Positions 22,818-37,200 of a stretch of DNA of 64,000 nucleotides are shown here, piece after piece. The stretch lies in assembly GCF_000226115.1 (NCBI RefSeq), contig NC_016461.1, forward strand, positions 2,480,001-2,544,000. Direction: 5' to 3'. The first letter of the stretch is position 1, and every line of letters starts with the position of its first letter. This DNA comes from Thermothielavioides terrestris NRRL 8126 (lineage: Eukaryota; Ascomycota; Sordariomycetes; Sordariales; Chaetomiaceae). A program made the position numbers and the translations under genes. The notes under the pieces were generated by a model. The model had not been told where the DNA came from and ran no database searches. It worked only from the letters and a program-made list of their open reading frames with translations.

Positions 22818-23292
22818 GAATGAGCGGAGTGCTGGAGCCACGGGCGGACGGGAACAGCTTACCGGTATGGGTTGTTGAAACATAGGTAAAAAGTTTATTA
22901 TGCACTATAACGCCTCAGCTGGTGTATTGCTGCCATTGGTTTTGCCGGGCTTGCCTTTTGATCGCAACGATCGTCGGCCATTTTCACATTTGAACCGCAC
23001 AGGAGCTGAAGATAAGAGAACCGCCGGTGCGTATTCTGCTTATTTCCCTCCCGTTTCTTGAGACACCGCCTGGAGAGCGAGACTGGTCAAATAGACCTGA
23101 GAAAAGAAACATCCTATTGCTGTTACTGAGACAAAGTAAACTCCGACCATGCGGGAGACCAAGGTACAGTGTACATATCTACCCGAGCCTGGCGTTCAGG
23201 ACTCATACCGCCACCCCCGCTCCTTCTTTTCCTCGCCCATGCCAGATTCCCCAACCGTTTCCTCGCTCGCCGCTCACCATCATGGCTGTCCG
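22818..23292. other. Convergent 3' region, secreted protein gene / SDH2
   Basis: 475 bp for two 3' UTRs. No further feature seen. Confidence 0.5.
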
Positions 23293-24284
23293 TTAGAAAG
23301 CCATCTCCTTCTTGATCTGGGCGATCGCCAGGCCGGGGTTGAGACCCTTGGGGCATGTCCGGGTGCAGTTGAGAATGGTGTGGCAGCGGTACAAGCTCAT
23401 CGAGTTGTTGAGCGCGTCCCTGCGCTCGGCCGTCTTCTCGTCGCGGGAGTCGGCCAGCCACCGGTAGGACTGCAGGAGGATGGCGGGGCCGAGGTACTCC
23501 TCCGAGTTCCACCAGTAGGACGGGCACGAGGTCGAGCAGCACGCGCAGAGGATGCATTCGTAGAGACCGTCGAGCTTCTTCCGGTCCGCCTTGCTTTGCC
23601 GGTACTCCTTGCCCTGTGCTGTGTCAGCCAGCCTGCCGCCAACGTCACACGCGACTCCCCCGAGCCGTTGAGAACTTACATCCGGCGAGGGCGTATCCCT
23701 CTGCAGATACGGCTTAATCGACTTGTACTGCTTGTAGAAATGGGTAAGGTCGGGAACCAGGTCCTTGACGACGTAGGTGTGCGGAAGCGGGTAGATCTTT
23801 ATGTCAGCCGAGGACTCGGTAGGGATGCGGCCTGATAGAAAGCGTCAGCACTCCTGCGACGTCCATCGCGTTGAACCCTTGTCCGACAGAACATACACAG
23901 GCACGCGAGAGTGTTGGTGCCGTTGATGTTCATGGCACAGCTGCCGCAGATGCCTTCTCTGCAGCTCCGGCGGAAGGTGAGCGTGGGGTCGAGCTCGTTC
24001 TTGATGCGGATCAGGGCGTCGAGAACCATGGGGCCGGTCTTGTTGAGATCGAGGGTGTAGCTCTGCATCCGCGGCTTCTCGGTTGGTGTGTCCGGGTTCC
24101 AGCGGTAGACCTGGAAGGTCTTGAGCTTCGGCTGCTCGCCCGAGGCGGTCGTGCTGTGCTGAGCGCCATCGGCGAGCTGGGCCATGCCGCGGACGGCAGC
24201 GGGAGCGGCAGCGGCCGCGCGCAGGGCCGGCCTGGACGCGGCGGCGCCGAGCAGTACGGAGGCGGAAGAGCGGAGAGCGGCCAT
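23293..24284 (-). CDS. SDH2: Succinate dehydrogenase iron-sulfur subunit (complex II)
   Basis: Exons 23897-24284, 23680-23831 and 23293-23613 give 286 aa. The first about 35 residues are an Ala/Arg/Ser mitochondrial presequence. The 2Fe-2S ligands lie in [20 protein letters not shown] and AC; the first join restores ACLCRI. The 4Fe-4S and 3Fe-4S ligands lie in [23 protein letters not shown] and [12 protein letters not shown]. The quinone-site Pro/Trp/Trp and His (YRCHTI) are the usual wild-type residues. Sdh2 carries electrons from the Sdh1 flavin to ubiquinone in the inner membrane. It lies among unrelated genes; a separate fumarate reductase is at 59.9 kb. Confidence 0.95.
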
Positions 24285-24949
24285 GGCGGCAACGGGAGCA
24301 ATTAATGCGCTTTCACTGGCGACAGTGATGTTGCGGTCGCGGGCGTGGGCAGAATTGCACAAACCAGAAAAGGCCGCGGGATGGCAGGCACGCTGTCAGT
24401 TGTGGCGCCGAATTGCAAGTCCCGGAGCGCCACTGGCCAGTGCAGTGATGACTTTCGGTTTCCCGGCACCTCGGCTAGGCGCTGGCCAATCAGATGGCGT
24501 GCGATTCCAATTGCAGACTGCCGCAGAGCCCACGCCCGAACTGCGGGACCAAACGGGCGAGCTGCTTATGTAAGTAGCTAAGTTGGGAACTGACAGGGTC
24601 AAATCCACCTGATCCCAGGTCGCACGCAATCAACATCAACAACACACCCCCGTCAATGACGGGGAGTTTGACCACGGAATACAGAGCCGCAAACTTGAGC
24701 GGTCGATGTGATTCCTGACTTGTACCTGTGCCTCCCATATGTTTATTCCGTACCTCGACGTTGTTCCTGCAGCCTGGCTCAACAGACTCGGACTGCTATC
24801 GGTGTTAGCATTAATTCATTCGGATGAGCGTCAAAGACATAGGTACATACCTTGGGTAGCATAGAACGGGTTGTTCACCTGTCGTGGCCCATGACGAGCG
24901 TGAGCTCCAGCCGTCCGTCGTAGATTCGCTCTTTAGCAAAGCCCCAGCA
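24285..24949. other. SDH2 upstream region and SFR1 3' flank
   Basis: 665 bp between two minus-strand genes. A TATTCCGTAC motif lies at 24744-24753. No gene seen. Confidence 0.5.
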
Positions 24950-26236
24950 TCAGTCCTCCCATTTGTCCTCGACTGGATCGTACCCCAACACATGCGGGTC
25001 GATGTTCAGGCTCTTGAGCATCATCAGCATCGTAAACTCCTGTGAAACAACGTCAGCATCGTCCTCAGAGAACCCCCTCTCGCCTCTGCTCAACTCACCG
25101 TCTCCTCGCTTTCCTCCTCCGGCTCTGCCTCCTCGCCCTCCTCTTCCCTTCCACTCCCATCCCCATCCTCCTCTCCGCCCCTCCCCCATCCAGCCGACAG
25201 CCGCTGCTCTTCATCACCAAACCCACCACCATAAAGCTCCCTTTGCCGCTTCCGGCTCTCCCTCCAGGCCTTTGCCCCGCCCATCCCATCCACCCGCCCC
25301 TTAATAAGCCCAAACAGCTCCTCCGCTGCCAGCCGGCTTGCCCGCTTCCTACACAACTGCGTCAGCCACATGAAAACCCAACCACCCTTCCCCTCAAGAA
25401 AGAGAAAAGGCGTAACCACAGACATGCAACAACAACAAGACAAGAAGAAGCAAAAAGAAGAAGGAAAGAGCGCGAACGCACCACATGCTAATCATCCCCA
25501 CCAAGTCCTTACTCCCCCCCTCCTCACCACCCTCCGCACCACCACGCTCACCACCACCCCCCTCCTCACCACCACCACCACCCCCATCATCACCAGCCCG
25601 CCTCGCCGCCGCCGCAGAAGCAGCAGAAGCTGCTGCTGCTTCTGCCTGCTCGATCCTTGCCGCCTGCCGCACCAGCTCCAGCCGCTGCCGGACGGCGCGC
25701 AGGCGGGCGCGCATGGCCCGGTCGGACGCGGCGAGGCGCTGCAGGAGGACTGCGGGGTCCGGGTCGTCGTCGGCTCCGGCTCCGGCTCCGGCTGCGGCTC
25801 CGATTCCACCTCCGGGTGCTGGCTGTGCAGGGGTGTTGTCGTCGGGTTTGGGACCTGGCTTGGTTGTAGTGGTGGTGGCGCAGGCGCTTCCCGGATGCCG
25901 GTCCGTCTTCGCCGGCGGGTTGTGCGCGGGTTTGTTTCGGGAGGTTGAGGGAGCGGATGATGATGATGGTGGTGGTGGTGGCGGGCGGGAGCTGCGCGCC
26001 GGCAGCGGCGTGCCGGCGGGGGCGCCCGGGGTGGTGGTGGTTCCCGGTGCTGCTGCTGCTGCTGCGGTAGAGCTGAGGCGAGTGGGTTGTGAGCTCTGCT
26101 CGTTGCCCGTGCCTGGCGTGTTGCTCGGCGGCCGGCTTATGAGCGGCGATCGGAACGGCTTGCGGAGAGTGGCATTGGCTTCTTCAGTCCGCCTGCGTTT
26201 GGCGGCAGGCCCCCCGGGCGTACTTGGGAATGTCAT
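24950..26236 (-). CDS. SFR1: Swi5-dependent recombination mediator Sfr1/Mei5-like
   Basis: Exons 25482-26236, 25099-25348 and 24950-25039 give 364 aa. It starts MTFPSTPGGPAAKRRRTEE and LRKPFRSPLI, the basic N-terminal motif of Mei5/Sfr1. A long low-complexity Pro/Thr/Ser/Gly-rich region follows (about 40-160), then a coiled coil (about 165-215, LQRLAASDRAMRARLRAVR and on). The C-terminal domain has the family signature: MWKRASRLAAEELF, GRVDGMGGAKAWRE and, after an acidic run, EFTMLMMLKSLNID with LGYDPVEDKW. Sfr1 with Swi5 stimulates Rad51/Dmc1 strand exchange in the nucleus. The hydrophobic run read past the first donor is intron, not a membrane segment. Confidence 0.8.
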
Positions 26237-26749
26237 CTTGCAGATGGCGAGCGAAGCGCATCTTTGGTGGCTGTCGCATCCCTGTGTGACTTGCCGTTTT
26301 TGTTTTCGGCTGAGGATGCTGAAAGATGCCGTGCGATAGACGCAGGCAGCGGCTTGGTTTGGTAATTGCTTGAATGTTGGATTGCGGAAGTCACCAAAGT
26401 GCGATGCTCTGATAACAGGTACAGTTCACAACGGGGAAGTGCTGCAACAGGCCTCAAAAAATACAAATCACTTGCAAATTGGGTCATCACCACAACGCAA
26501 TGCGCTGCATATACGGAATACAAGCAGTATATTTGTCAAGACTGCCTTGCTCGACCTGATGAACGGTTTTCCGCCATGCCGGTAATCCAAAAACTGATAC
26601 ATTTCACTGCTATGCTTTGTTCACCGCTGCGTAGTGCCTCGAACAGTGTCTAACCCGCAACGCCCTCGATGTCGTCTAAACAACCAAATACGCCAATGCG
26701 CCGCAATGCCTTTAGTTATGAAATACATCCATTCTACCGCACGTGCTCA
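26237..26749. other. SFR1 upstream region and HRD3 3' flank
   Basis: 513 bp between minus-strand genes. An ATACGGAATAC motif lies at 26511-26521. No gene seen. Confidence 0.5.
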
Positions 26750-29495
26750 TCAATGCCCGACCCCTCCAACTGCCCACTGCCCAAAGTCAGGATCGCCAGG
26801 CTGCGGGAAGAGACCCCTGTCCTGCTGCTCCGGTTGCTGTTGATTCTCCGCAGCCGCCCTTCCCGGGACGCCGGCTTGCTGCGGCGGCGGCTGCTGCTGC
26901 TGCTGCTGCTGCTGCCGCCTGGTCTCCTCTTCCCGCCGCCTTGCCGCCTGCTGCCTGTGCTGGCGGTACATGACCAGGAAAGCCAACGCGGCAGCCAGCC
27001 CCAGAATCACGACGCTCTCCATGACGCCGTCGTCAAAATCTAGCGGGTCACCGCCGGGCATGCCGTTCTCGTCGTACAGGTCGTCGAAGGCATCGACCTC
27101 GTCGTAGTACTCAACATCGTCCTGAACGAAGTTGTTGATCCACTCCCGAAGGGACCATTCTTGCTTCGGCGCTAGTTGGAGGAAAGCTGTGTCAGTTCCG
27201 GATGTTAGGGAAATGGACTCCAGGGTCCGAATACTCACTTGGCTCGTCCTGGATGGAGTTTATCCCGCCATGTGTGAACGTGTTCCAAGCGCTCTTGATC
27301 CGAAGTTTCAGCAGGCTCAGCTTGACGGGGAGGTAAGCCTCCTCGTTTGTCTCGAGCGCCGCGTCGTAATACCGCTTGGCCAGGTGATAGTCCTGGTCCA
27401 GGCCAACGCCGTGCTCGTGCATCCACCCGAGATTGTAAAGTGCCTGCGCGCTCTGGTGGTACTCCGACGCGCTGGTATAACACTGGACCGCCCGTTCGAC
27501 GTCCGCGTCGGTGCCGATGCCGTACAGGTAGTAGTCGCCCATCTTGACCAGGGCGTCGATATTGCCCTGGCGTGACGAGCGCGTCCAGAATATCAGCGCA
27601 AGCGTAGCATCCCGGAGGAGCTGGGATACCCGGCCACGGGGGGATAGCACCTGAGGGAGGGGCAACCGAGACTTGTCCGGATCCAGAATGTAAGCGACGT
27701 TGTTTTGCGCCTTCTCGTAGCCCTGCTCGGCCGCGCCGAGGTACTCGAGGAGTGCCAGCTCCGTGTCGCCATTGTCGTACGCGACGTTGGCGTCCGCCCA
27801 CGACGAGACAAGCGGCTCTGCTCGCTCGGCCACGGTCTTGTAGTACATCACGGCGGTGCTACATGACTTTTCGCGGCCGATGCCGAAGAAGCTCATTTCG
27901 GCGAGATAGTAGAAGGCCTCTACGTTACCCCACCGAGCGGCGATTTCAAAGTAGCGGTTCGCAGCGACCAAGTCCTCGTTGTGGCCCTGGTCGAGGTACA
28001 GCAGGCCAAGCTGTACAGCTGCGGCAGCGGAGTCCAGGCCGGCGGCTGTCTTGAAATGCTCGGTGGCCATGGCGATATCTGCCTTGACGCCGTAACCATG
28101 GAGATACAGCAGACCCAGGCCGTACTCGGACTGCGCGTCTTTGAGTTTCGAGCCTCGCTCGAACCAGAACTTGGCGCGGTCGAAGTTCTGTTCGACGCCT
28201 TCCCCGCGCATGAACATGCGGCCAATGAAGCCGGCCGCCTTTCCGGCCGTCTTGTCCAGCCCCGGCTTGGGGTTGTCGACCACACGGTTCTTCCTCCAGT
28301 ACTTCTGGGTGACGTCCAAGAAGTATTTCCTGGCCATCGCCACGTTCCTGTCGAGGCCCCTCTGACCCTCGTAGTAGATGCGCCCGAGGTTGTACGAGGC
28401 TTTGAAGTCCCCCTTATGGGCCATGAGATCCAGATACTCAATGATGTCCTCGATCGAAGCGTGGGCATCTGAGTTAGGGTTCGCCTTGACGGCATGTGGC
28501 CCGGCGCTGACAATGCTGGCTCCTTCCCCGTAGACACCGCCGCTCTCGTCGGCGATCCGGTAGGCCTGCGAGATCCAGCCCATGCCGCCCGGGGGGCCCG
28601 ACCGGTACCATGCGATGGCCTTGTCTGCGACCCGCTTGTAGTACTTAACGGCCAGGTCGCAATTCTTTGGTGTCCCAATGCCCGCGTTGGCCCGGTAGGC
28701 GAGCGTCATCTCGGCCCTCGTGTGTCCCCTGTTGGCAGCAAAGGTGTAGTAGAGGAGAGCCCGAGCCTGGTCGCGCGGGACAGCTCCCCCGACGCCGGTC
28801 GAGTACATGAGACCAACCATATACAGCGCCGAGCTGTTCCCATTGAGAAGGGCCAACTGATGGTAGTAGTCGAACGCTGCCGCAAAGTTCCTCGGGTGCG
28901 AGAAGTTGCCATAGAAGTTCATTTCGGCAAGGATATAGAGAGCGTCCGAGTTGTTTTGCCGGGCGGATTCCTCTAGAAGCCTTGTCGCATGCAGGAGGGG
29001 CCCGCTAACCGCGCTCTTCGGGGACGATTCGGACGACGGGGCGCTGAGGCGGAGGGTCGGGAGGGCATTTAGGGCGAAGTGCAGCACAGCGCCCATGGCT
29101 CCTTGTTGTTTCCGTGTCCGGGCATGGGAGACCTGTTGTAGCTTGCGCAACTCGAAGAGGGCCGAGTCGACGAGGTCGGCGCCTGGAGTCAGTCTGTCAG
29201 CGGCTGCTCTCCAGCCCGTGTACCACTGCGAACAAGCAGCAGGAAGAAGAGGCGTACCAGGTTCCCGCACCGTTTGTCCCCCGCTCTGCGAGGCAACCTC
29301 TGCGCGAAACGAGTCGCCATTTGCGTGCTCAGCTGGGCCGCCGCCAAGTACGTGCTGGTTTGCCTGCGCTTCGGCGTAGGAAAGCGCAGAGGCCTGCAAG
29401 AGCACTGGCGCAGCGTATTAATCGTTAGTGGATGGTCTTGTGAATCCCTGGTCCAAGTGACATGGCTTACGGAACAACCAGGAAAGCAGCTTCAT
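26750..29495 (-). CDS. HRD3: ERAD ubiquitin-ligase subunit Hrd3/Sel1L
   Basis: Exons 29471-29495, 29258-29404, 27239-29182 and 26750-27171 give 845 aa. The 25-nt first exon completes a signal peptide (MKLLSWLFLLLQASALS). The luminal part is a series of Sel1/TPR-like repeats with the usual A-YY/GxGVxxD pattern (LAEMNFYGNF, YSTGVGGAVPRD, MFMRGEGVEQNFDRA, LYLHGYGVKADIA, MHEHGVGLDQDYHLAKRYY). Near the C-terminus an acidic stretch precedes one membrane segment (VVILGLAAALAFLVMY) and a Gln/Pro-rich cytosolic tail. Hrd3 recruits misfolded ER proteins to the Hrd1 ligase for degradation. The 75-nt intron 29183-29257 is a multiple of three without a stop, so readthrough also stays in frame. Confidence 0.92.
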
Positions 29496-30137
29496 GGTCG
29501 ACTGGAGTTGCTAGGAAGAAATGGTAGAACCCGTGTTTGTCATGCCATGGCTGGGTTGGTGGTTGTTTAGAGCTTGCGCGCGTGGGTGCGAAGTGGCTTG
29601 GGGCAACAGCGCGCGGCAGGTGTATTCCGTTCAGTACAAGCTGTCCAGAACAGAAGGAAGCTTCTGTTCCACTGATGATGCAGTTAACGCTAAGGTTACC
29701 TTACCTAAGCTGCTGTGCTGGGTTCCTGCATTACCCAGTGCACAGTAGGCATTTGACAAGGGGTGTTCCACTGTTGAAGCCTATCAGCTGTGGACAGCTG
29801 GCAACTGAGGGCAAGGGGGATGGTTCTCACCTTCCGTCCAAGACATAATGAGATTGAGATTGGAAGGAAGGCAGTGAAGTCAAAGCATGGATTTTTTTTG
29901 GGCCGGGTTAAACAACAAGCACGGCATGAAACAACCTGTATACCTAGCGACCTGAGCTCTGAGCAAAACATACCCTCAGCTTATAACCAACTTACACAGG
30001 TATGCGGCCTGGCTTCCTGTGCTTGCCAATGCAGGCGGCAGCTTTGGATGTCCGAAAATTGCATGCTGACTTACACGCCAGAACAGGGGGGGTCGTTGGT
30101 TGAGAAGTCAGAAAGTGACGGAAAACACCCTGACACA
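29496..30137. promoter_or_regulatory. Divergent promoter region HRD3 / WDR89-like
   Basis: 642 bp between two start codons. Contains GTATTCCGT at 29622-29630 and a TTACCTTACCTAAG stretch near 29697-29710. No clear TATA box. Confidence 0.45.
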
Positions 30138-31564
30138 ATGTATCAACTCGTCAACTCAGACACGTACAAATACCCCGGGCAAGAAACCTATGTCTTGGAC
30201 ATTCTCCCGATCGCAACTGGCTTTGCCGCAACCGCTTCCGATCAGACGCTCAGCCTCTTCGACCCCCTCGGACTGAGCCAGGGACCGGTCAAGAGGATCC
30301 GGACAGAGCATGGGAATCTGACTGCCGCGAAGGTGTACAGCGCAGCCGACTCGGTCATCTGCACGACCGGAGAGAATGGCACCATCTCGGTGTGGGATTT
30401 GCGTCTGGACCCTTCCAATGCCCGGGCCATGCAATTGGGCGGTGCGTCTGTGTCGCCCGTTGCTGCTCATCATAACCATCTGAGCTGATAAAGGACCCGG
30501 AGCATCAGGAAACCAACCTAGTCTGCTATCCCTGGCATGCTCCAACGAGACCAACACTGTTGCCGTCGGCACAGAGCTCGCAAACCACCAAGCATCCATC
30601 ATCATCTGGTGCGTTCTTTCCTCCCTCATGTCTCGCCAAAATGTCCAAGCCCCATCTGCCGGACCCCCATCTGACCAGGAACCAGGGATCTCCGATCGCC
30701 CACAGCCGCGAAGCTCCAGTACGTCGAAGGGCACTCGGATGATATCACCGTAGTATGCAACCCTCATCCATCCCCCTTCCCCGTGCCTCCCTCACGACCA
30801 GCGCAATCGCAGCCATACTGACCAACCGCGCCCCTCCTCCTCCCCCCTCCTCGCTTAACAGCTAACTCACCACCCAACCCAACCCCACCTCCTGCTGTCA
30901 GGCTCGACCGACGGCCTGGTCAACCTGACCGACACGCGGATCGCGGACGAGGACGAGGCCGTGCAGGTGACCTTTAACCACGGCTCGGTGCACCGGGCCG
31001 GCTTCCTCCTCCTCCTCGACGGCGACGCCACAACTACGGTGTACGCGGCGTCGCACGACGAGAAGTTCGCGCTGTACGACGCGGCCGAGCACGCCGCCGC
31101 GGGCGGCGCCGCGGCGGCCGACTTCGGCGACGTGCGCGCGCTGCTTGGCTGCCAGTACCTCGCGGATGTGGTGCCCAAGGCGCGCGGGGCTGGGGCGGTG
31201 GTGGGCGTTGGTGCGCAGGAGTGAGTAGCGTTTCCTCTTTTTTACCTCTTATTTAATCCTTTTTCCCCTTCTATTTTTTGCGTCGAGGTGGAAGCCGATA
31301 TCCATATATCCATGTTTCCCTTGAAATGCTACGTTGCGCTGCTGGTGGCTAACATGGGTTGATTAAAACAGTCAGCAAATGTTCCAGTTGATCCATCTGG
31401 CAAAAGGGGCGAGTGGATGGGGGCTAGACCGGGAGACGGTGGTTGGGCTACCGGGGGCGCACGGGTCGGAGCTGGTGAGGAGTTTCTGCCTCTACGACGA
31501 GCAGCAGGTGGTGTTTACTGCTGGCGAGGACGGTTGTGTGAAGGCCTGGAGGCCGGGTAACTAG
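30138..31564 (+). CDS. WD40-repeat protein, WDR89-like
   Basis: Five exons: 30138-30441, 30509-30608, 30686-30752, 30862-31220 and 31372-31564, giving 340 aa. Start MYQLVNSDTYKYPGQETYV. WD repeats are seen at ATGFAATASDQTLSLFDP, TTGENGTISVWDLR, VAVGTELANHQASIIIWDLR, HLLLSGSTDGLVNLTDTR and the closing FTAGEDGCVKAWRPG. The STDGLVN-then-ADEDEAV pattern and the later SHDEKFALYD are typical of WDR89. The exon 4 start was set at 30862 because it restores HPTQPHLLLSGS in frame. The third donor could be 30750 or 30753, a one-codon difference. WDR89 proteins are poorly characterised and their cellular role is unsettled. Confidence 0.82.
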
Positions 31565-32489
31565 AATCCAACGAAAGGGAACCCGGAGTGTTTGTAGGGG
31601 AGACAGTTAAAGCCCAGGCCATTTTCTCCCCCAGGCTCTTTCCCGGCACCCGCCCTATATATTCTACTCCCGCGTTTGTACCGCCGGTCTCCTCCAGGAA
31701 AGCAGCATGGCTCAATGGTAGGATCGGCTGGGTACTTCCGGGCTTGCCACCGGGCTTGCTCGATTCGAAGAGGTCCCCAGTTTGAGTCGGAGCAAAACCC
31801 CTGAACCAAATAAGTTCCCAGTGCGTTTTCGTAGCTGGCCACCCCCCATCCCCCTCGTGGATGGGGCCCTGGCTGGTGAGCTTTCGGACGAAGCAAAACC
31901 CACCGGGGGTTTTCGTAGCCGGCCACCTCCCTTCGCGCCGGCAGAGGGAGTTGGCGGGTGAGCTTTTTTACAAAGTATTTGGGTGTGGTCTTTGGGGTCT
32001 CAAACAGTGTTGTCCCCTCCCATGGACCCTTAGTGCACCTGGCTCTGCCATCGGCTTTCCAGAAGCAGGGCAGTCCTGTGACACTGTTGTCGTTGTCCCC
32101 TCGCCTTTTCCTCATCCCCTTCACTCGATGGCTGGAGAGCGGGCAAATATATAAACCATACAGCCCAGATCTAACATAAGCACACTTCCCCTGGATCCGT
32201 TCTTGTGTTCTTCGCAGCTGCGCGAACTGCTGGACAAGACCCAGAGCGCAAGAGCAGTAAGAGAGACACCAACAAAATGATTGATAATGACCACAGTGTG
32301 GCTCATTCGTTCCTCTCGACTACGAACTATTATGCTATAGGCTCGGTCTGACTGGCTGAGAAACAGCGACCGCCGGTCTATGAACAATGCTCGCCCGGTA
32401 TTAGAACTGCACTCCTTTTGGCTAATGATGAACGGCTGACACAATTTTCCATCCCGCTAGCAGATGCCGACTGCAACAAGACAGGCCAC
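31565..32489. other. Convergent 3' region with tandem hairpin units
   Basis: 925 bp between the WDR89-like gene and ERG10. It includes the duplicated hairpin block at 31825-31976. A TATATAAA stretch near 32147 has no gene next to it. No protein family is recognised. Confidence 0.5.
31825..31976. repeat. Two tandem imperfect repeats, each with a central hairpin
   Basis: Copies start at 31825 and 31909 (84-bp spacing), both with GTTTTCGTAGCYGGCCACC and later GGTGAGCTTT. Each has a central stem of different sequence: CCCCATCC/GGATGGGG (31844-31851 with 31859-31866) in copy 1 and CTCCCT/AGGGAG (31927-31932 with 31945-31950) in copy 2. Both stems are enclosed by GCCA/TGGC. The paired changes keep the fold. 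Function unknown. Confidence 0.6.
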
Positions 32490-34234
<1,745 letters not shown>

Positions 34235-37200
34235 ATGGATGACGATCTATACGACGAGTTCGGCAACTTCATTGGCGAAGAGGTCGAAGCCTCCGAGGAA
34301 GAGTCCGAACATGGCGTCGACGTGGGCAACTATGCCTACGACGAGTACCCCGAGGCGGCCCCAGAAGCTCCCGCCGAGGAGCGCATGGACATCGACGGTA
34401 AGTGTCAGCCGTGTGCAGGCAGCGCAATCCGCCGGCGCATTGCTGTGCGATTCTGACTTGCGTCCGCCCTACAGATGAAGGGCCATCGAATGCCGTCGTC
34501 CTGCACGAGGACAAGCAGTACTATCCGACCGCGGCGCAGGTGTACGGAGAGGGCGTCGAGACGCTGGTGCAGGAGGAGGATGCGCAACCCCTGACGCAAC
34601 CCATAATTGCGCCCATCGAGCAGAAGAAGTTCAGCATTGAGGAGGCAGACCTGCCGCCCGTCTACTTCGACCGCAATTTCATGACCGATCTCATGAACTA
34701 CCCGGAACAGATCCGCAACATCGCACTGGCGGGCCATCTGCACCACGGCAAGACGGCCTTCATGGACATGCTCGTCCTCGAGACGCACGCCATAACGGAC
34801 AGGTTGGAGAAGCGGACAGGGAAGAAGCGCGACGAGCAGCTCAGGTACACGGATACCCATGTGATTGAGCGGGACCGGGGCCTGTCCATCAAGGCCGCAC
34901 CCATGAGCCTCGTGCTCTCCAGCAGCAAAGGGAAATCGCATCTCTTCAACATCATCGACACCCCCGGGCATGTTGACTTTGTCGACGAGGTGGCCGCGTC
35001 CCTCCGGCTGGTGGACGGCGTGTGTCTGGTGGTTGATGTGGTGGAAGGGGTGCAGGTTAACACGGAGCAGATCATCAAGCACGCCGTCCTTGAGGATATC
35101 CCCCTCACCTTGGTCGTGAACAAGATGGACCGGTTAATCCTTGAGCTCAAGCTGCCACCCAACGACGCCTACTACAAGCTGAAACACGTCATCGAGGAGG
35201 TCAACACCGTCATTGAGAACACCATTCCTGGGCGAGGCGCGGAGAGGAGGATTAGCCCGGAGAAGGGGAATGTGCTCTTCGCCTGCACCTCCATGGGATG
35301 GTGCTTCACGTTGCGGTCGTTTGCCAAGATGTACTCGGACAGCTTTGGCGGCGTCAACGTTGACGAGTTTGCTCGGCGCTTGTGGGGCGATGTCTACTTC
35401 AACCCCCGAAAACGGACCTTCACAAGGAAAGCCGTTGAGGAGGGTGCGAAGAGGTCATTCGTCAATTTTATCATGGAGCCGATATACAAACTCTTCTCTC
35501 ACACGATCAGTGAGAGCCCCGAGGATCTGAAGGGGACGCTCGGGAAGCTGGGAATCCAGCTGAAGCCTTCTCAGTATAAGGCAGATGCAAAGGTCTTATT
35601 GAAGCTAGTCTGCGAGCAGTTCTTTGGTAAGCTCACTTTCGCCGACGGTACCTCACCATGCTAACTCTGTGCAGGGCCGTCGACCGGGTTCGTTGACATG
35701 GTCTGTCAGCATATTCCCTCACCAGTTGAGGCTGCCGAGAAGAAGCTGGCGCAGTACTACACCGGCCCCATGGACACCAAGGTCGCAGAGTCGATGAAGA
35801 AGTGCGATCAGAACGGGCCACTTGTCATCCACGTAACCAAGTTGTTCAACACCACCGACGCCAAGAGCTTCTACTCGTTCGGGCGCGTCATGAGCGGCAT
35901 TGCGCGGCCAGGAATGGAGGTCCGGGTGCTTGGAGAGGGCTACTCTATCGACGACGAGGAAGACATGGTGTTGGCGAGGGTCTCAGGCGTGTACATCGCC
36001 GAAACGCGCTACAACATCTCGACAGACGGCGTGCCAGCGGGTAACTGGGTCCTCTTGTCAGGTGTTGACAACTCGATCGTCAAGACAGCCACCATCGTCG
36101 ACAAGAAAGTCGACAATGACGAGGCGGCCTACATCTTCAAGCCATTATCCCACTTTACCGAGTCTGTCCTCAAGGTTGCCGTGGAACCCATTAACCCGTC
36201 CGAGCTGCCAAAGATGCTCGACGGCATCAGAAAGATTAACAAGAGCTATCCGTTGGTTGCGACGAAAGTCGAGGAGTCGGGAGAGCACATCGTGCTCGGC
36301 ACGGGCGAGCTGTACATGGACTGCGTGCTCCACGACCTGCGCCGCCTCTACGCCGACATGGAAATCAGAGTGTCCGACCCGGTCGTCCGTTTCTGCGAGA
36401 CAGTGCAGGACATGTCGGCTACGAAATGCTACGCCGTCACGCCTAACAAAAAGAACACAATCACCATGGCGGCCGAACCGCTCGACGATGGGATTGCCAA
36501 GGACATCGAGTCAGGCGCGGTGAAGATACGGGACCCTCCGCGGAAGACGGCTAAGTTCTTCGAGGAGAAGTACGGATGGGACATGCTTGCCGCCAGGAGC
36601 ATCTGGGCGTTCGGGCCCGACGACATGGGCCCGAATATACTCCAGGATGACACATTACCAACAGAGGTGAGTTTGGAAGTTGCATCTTCGCGTTAAGGAT
36701 GGCACTATTGGGTTGCCGTTTCCCCTGGGGGTCACGCAGAAGTTTGAGACGCATCGCGATGTGAGGGCTAACGCAAACGGACTACGCCAGGTTGACAAGA
36801 AGCGGCTAAACACGGTCAAGGAATCGATCCGTCAGGGGTTCAGTTGGGCAACCCGAGAGGGGCCTCTCTGTGAAGAGCGTAAGTCCTTGCATCCTTGCCT
36901 CATCTTCTCCTCAGCCGTGCATTCGGTTTTGAGCGGCGTGCTGCAAACTCCACAGTTGCACCGCCAGCTCGCCTTCCTCCCTTGGGCGCGCTCACCACAG
37001 GAAGCGGGAATCCGTGAGATCCGCGCCTTTGCCCAACCAACCGCCTCCCTAATCCGGCAGCTCGCAACTTGTCGTGCACTAGCTAACCGAACACCGCCTC
37101 TTCCGCAGCCATACGCAACACCAAATTCCGACTCATCGACGTCTCCCTCGCACAAGAAGCCATCTTCCGCGGCGGGGGGCAGATCATCCCCACGGCGCGC

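Noticed and set aside
25394..25481. Hydrophobic tail (FFFLLLLVLLLLH) after the first SFR1 exon
   Set aside because: It is read-through of an intron; splicing at 25482 restores the conserved MWKRASRLAAEE.
31700..31795. tRNA-like A-box (TGGCTCAATGG) near 31709
   Set aside because: No complementary D-stem or acceptor stem and the downstream T-arm match (AGTTTGAGTC) is poor.
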